From assembly GCF_009600605.1 (NCBI RefSeq), contig NZ_VWNA01000001.1:3582501-3646500 (forward strand): 64,000 nucleotides of DNA. Reading direction: 5' to 3'. The notes below the pieces were generated by a model that was not told the DNA's origin, did not search any database, and was given only the letters and a program-made list of their open reading frames with translations. Of the stretch, positions 62,985 to 64,000 are shown piece after piece. This DNA is from Segnochrobactrum spirostomi. Lineage in GTDB: Bacteria > Pseudomonadota > Alphaproteobacteria > Rhizobiales > Segnochrobactraceae. The stretch's first letter is position 1. Each line of letters begins with the position of its first letter. Both the position numbers and the translations under genes were made by a program.

Positions 62985-63158
62985 ATTGCCAGCCTTGTGC
63001 GGGCAATCTCGGGCGGAAGGCGTCGGCGCCGGGTGGAGAGGCCCGCCCCTCCATCATCATTGCCGGCCTCTGCCGAAAGCACAGGCGGCGGGGCGAGTCC
63101 GGCTCCTGTCTTCGGCGCATATCACGCGTGGCCCTGGAGCCCCCGGACGAGCTGGGGG
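62985..63158. repeat. REP-like palindromic elements
   Basis: ATTGCC (62985-62990) and GGCAAT (63002-63007) form a short stem typical of alphaproteobacterial REPs. A degenerate relative, CATTGCCGGCCTCTGCCG, starts near 63058. CCCCC-GGACGAGCT-GGGGG (63140-63158) in the minus-strand context CATCGTCATCCCCCAG is another common REP form. Together they make a small mosaic of dispersed palindromes. Confidence 0.55.
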
Positions 63159-63424
63159 ATGACGATGGAGAGGTCATTGTGCGCTGTGAGCGCGGGGGAC
63201 GGTCGGTGAGGCGGATGCTCCTGGCGGCCCGTTTGTCGGGCGGATGCGTGGCAGCCGCGCGGAGAGTGGATTGGATGGGGTGGGCTTGCGATCGCGGGAG
63301 CCGATCCCGGCGGGGCGCGCGGTCGAGCACAACCGCGACGCCGCCACCGGATCGTGGGCGCGCCGTGGGAGGGGCGCCGCCCTGAGGCATCGGCGAGACC
63401 TTGCGCTTGACCGGAAGATTGGAC

Positions 63425-63452
63425 GGGAGGGGTGACCGAAATCACCCCTCCC
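63425..63452. terminator. Perfect 11-bp hairpin in the usg upstream gap
   Basis: GGGAGGGGTGA (63425-63435) and TCACCCCTCCC (63442-63452) close a 6-nt loop CCGAAA. There is no T-tract. No gene ends nearby in this window, so it could be a stand-alone terminator or part of the repeat mosaic. Confidence 0.5.
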
Positions 63453-63720
63453 GCGCCGCCGTTCCCCTCTTATCCGAATCGGCGTCGCTCAATCCTGGCG
63501 AACCCGACCCCCGTGGGTCCGATCGCCGGGAGACATCTCTTCACGGCCCGAGCCAGCGCAACAGATCTCGCGCGGAACGACTTCTATCATTCAAGATGCG
63601 TGCCAGCCTCGATCCGGCGGATTTCGGAGCATGTCGCGTCTGCCCCTGCCCAAAATCGGAGCATCGAGATGCTCAAATGGGCGGCCTTTCGGTCGGTCTG
63701 ACCGCCCCCGCGGCATCCTG

Positions 63721-63747
63721 TCAGCACTCCCGGCGATATGCTGCTAA
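63721..63747 (+). promoter_or_regulatory. Degenerate CIRCE-like inverted repeat upstream of usg
   Basis: TCAGCACTC-N9-TGCTGCTAA resembles the HrcA operator TTAGCACTC-N9-GAGTGCTAA: the left half matches at 8 of 9 positions, the right at 6 of 9, with the correct 9-bp spacer. It lies about 100 bp before usg. HrcA control is not established. Confidence 0.3.
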
Positions 63748-63844
63748 CACTCTGATTTGGTTGCAATTTTTCAATTAGGCGGCTTGCCGGGCGGAGAATT
63801 CGTGGCAAAATCTCCCGGTGTGCTGTTCCCATCGGAGGATTGCC

Positions 63845-64000
63845 ATGCACGATCGCGTCTTCGAGAAGCAGATGGCCGGCTACGGCCTGACCACGGCGCA
63901 TCTCCTCTACCGCCTTCCCGATCACCCCAAGATCCTGCAAAGCTACATCTGGCAGGAATACGATCTCGCCCCGGCCTTTCCTGAACTCAAACGCTTCATC
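63845..64000 (+). CDS. usg: Usg family protein (5' part only)
   Basis: The frame runs from ATG 63845, preceded by GGAGG, to the window edge (52 residues). MHDRVFEKQMAGYGLTTAHL, then LYRLPDHPKILQSYIWQEYD and LAPAFPELKRF match the short Usg family of alphaproteobacteria. Its biochemical role is not known. The C-terminus lies outside the window. Confidence 0.85.
   Translation, partial: MHDRVFEKQMAGYGLTTAHLLYRLPDHPKILQSYIWQEYDLAPAFPELKRFI

Larger units (their letters stand above)
62865..63844. other. 980-bp repeat-rich intergenic region
   Basis: Between the marR gene and usg I see no supported gene. Several open frames of up to about 125 codons on both strands have Arg/Pro/Ser-rich, motif-free products and cross the REP-like elements. 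The region holds the marR promoter (62871-62899), REP-like palindromes (62985-63158), a perfect hairpin (63425-63452) and a degenerate CIRCE-like element (63721-63747). Confidence 0.5.

Noticed and set aside
63122-63445. 107-codon minus-strand frame near the usg gap
   Set aside because: It reads through a REP-like palindrome and has no family-like sequence.

Overview
The window is high-GC chromosomal DNA of an alphaproteobacterium, most likely from the order Hyphomicrobiales. This is judged from gene content: an NDUFA12-family complex I subunit, the usg gene, a class II ribonucleotide reductase (NrdJ), an ICE/Irr-like iron box and alphaproteobacterial REP-type palindromes. The species cannot be named. 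I saw no rRNA, tRNA, CRISPR array, insertion sequence or prophage. Coding density is high, and most long antisense open frames are GC-driven shadows of real genes.

Layout. 1-3.5 kb: a truncated membrane-anchored AraC regulator and a chemoreceptor. 3.7-14.1 kb: a sugar-acid cluster. An IclR regulator and aldose epimerase lie opposite an L-arabinonate-type dehydratase, an SDR, an AraD1/GguC-type FAH protein, a PotD-type ABC importer and an RraA-like aldolase. 14.3-20.2 kb: a DAO-family oxidoreductase, then an iron-siderophore ABC importer ending in a SAM methyltransferase, preceded by an Irr-like box. 20.3-27 kb: a PotABCD-type importer facing TetR, a YtcJ-type amidohydrolase and a DUF3237 protein, with a strong palindromic operator between. 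27.2-31.1 kb: nrdJ with an NrdR box. 31.5-35.9 kb: a frameshifted NDUFA12 gene, an aminotransferase, a second chemoreceptor and a small conserved-looking protein. 36.4-41.1 kb: a BMP-type nucleoside importer. 41.2-47.9 kb: a dppABCDF importer interrupted between dppB and dppC by an antiparallel higBA toxin-antitoxin pair whose toxin gene is frameshifted. 48.2-51.7 kb: pyruvate carboxylase. 51.8-53.6 kb: a LysR/SDR divergent pair. 53.6-59.6 kb: a GntR-controlled ribose-type sugar importer plus a zinc alcohol dehydrogenase. 59.9-62.9 kb: an ABC1 kinase and a MarR/EamA-exporter pair. 62.9-64 kb: a repeat-rich gap and the start of usg.

Functionally this is a scavenging region. Six ABC importers (polyamine-type twice, siderophore, nucleoside, dipeptide, sugar) occur in 64 kb, each next to its own regulator or catabolic enzymes. 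Several intergenic regions carry readable operators: IclR-region repeats, Irr, TetR, NrdR, LysR, a shared GntR site and the higBA palindrome.

Two single-base frameshifts occur in the same sequence context, TCCCCCG. This raises the possibility that both are base-calling errors rather than real mutations.
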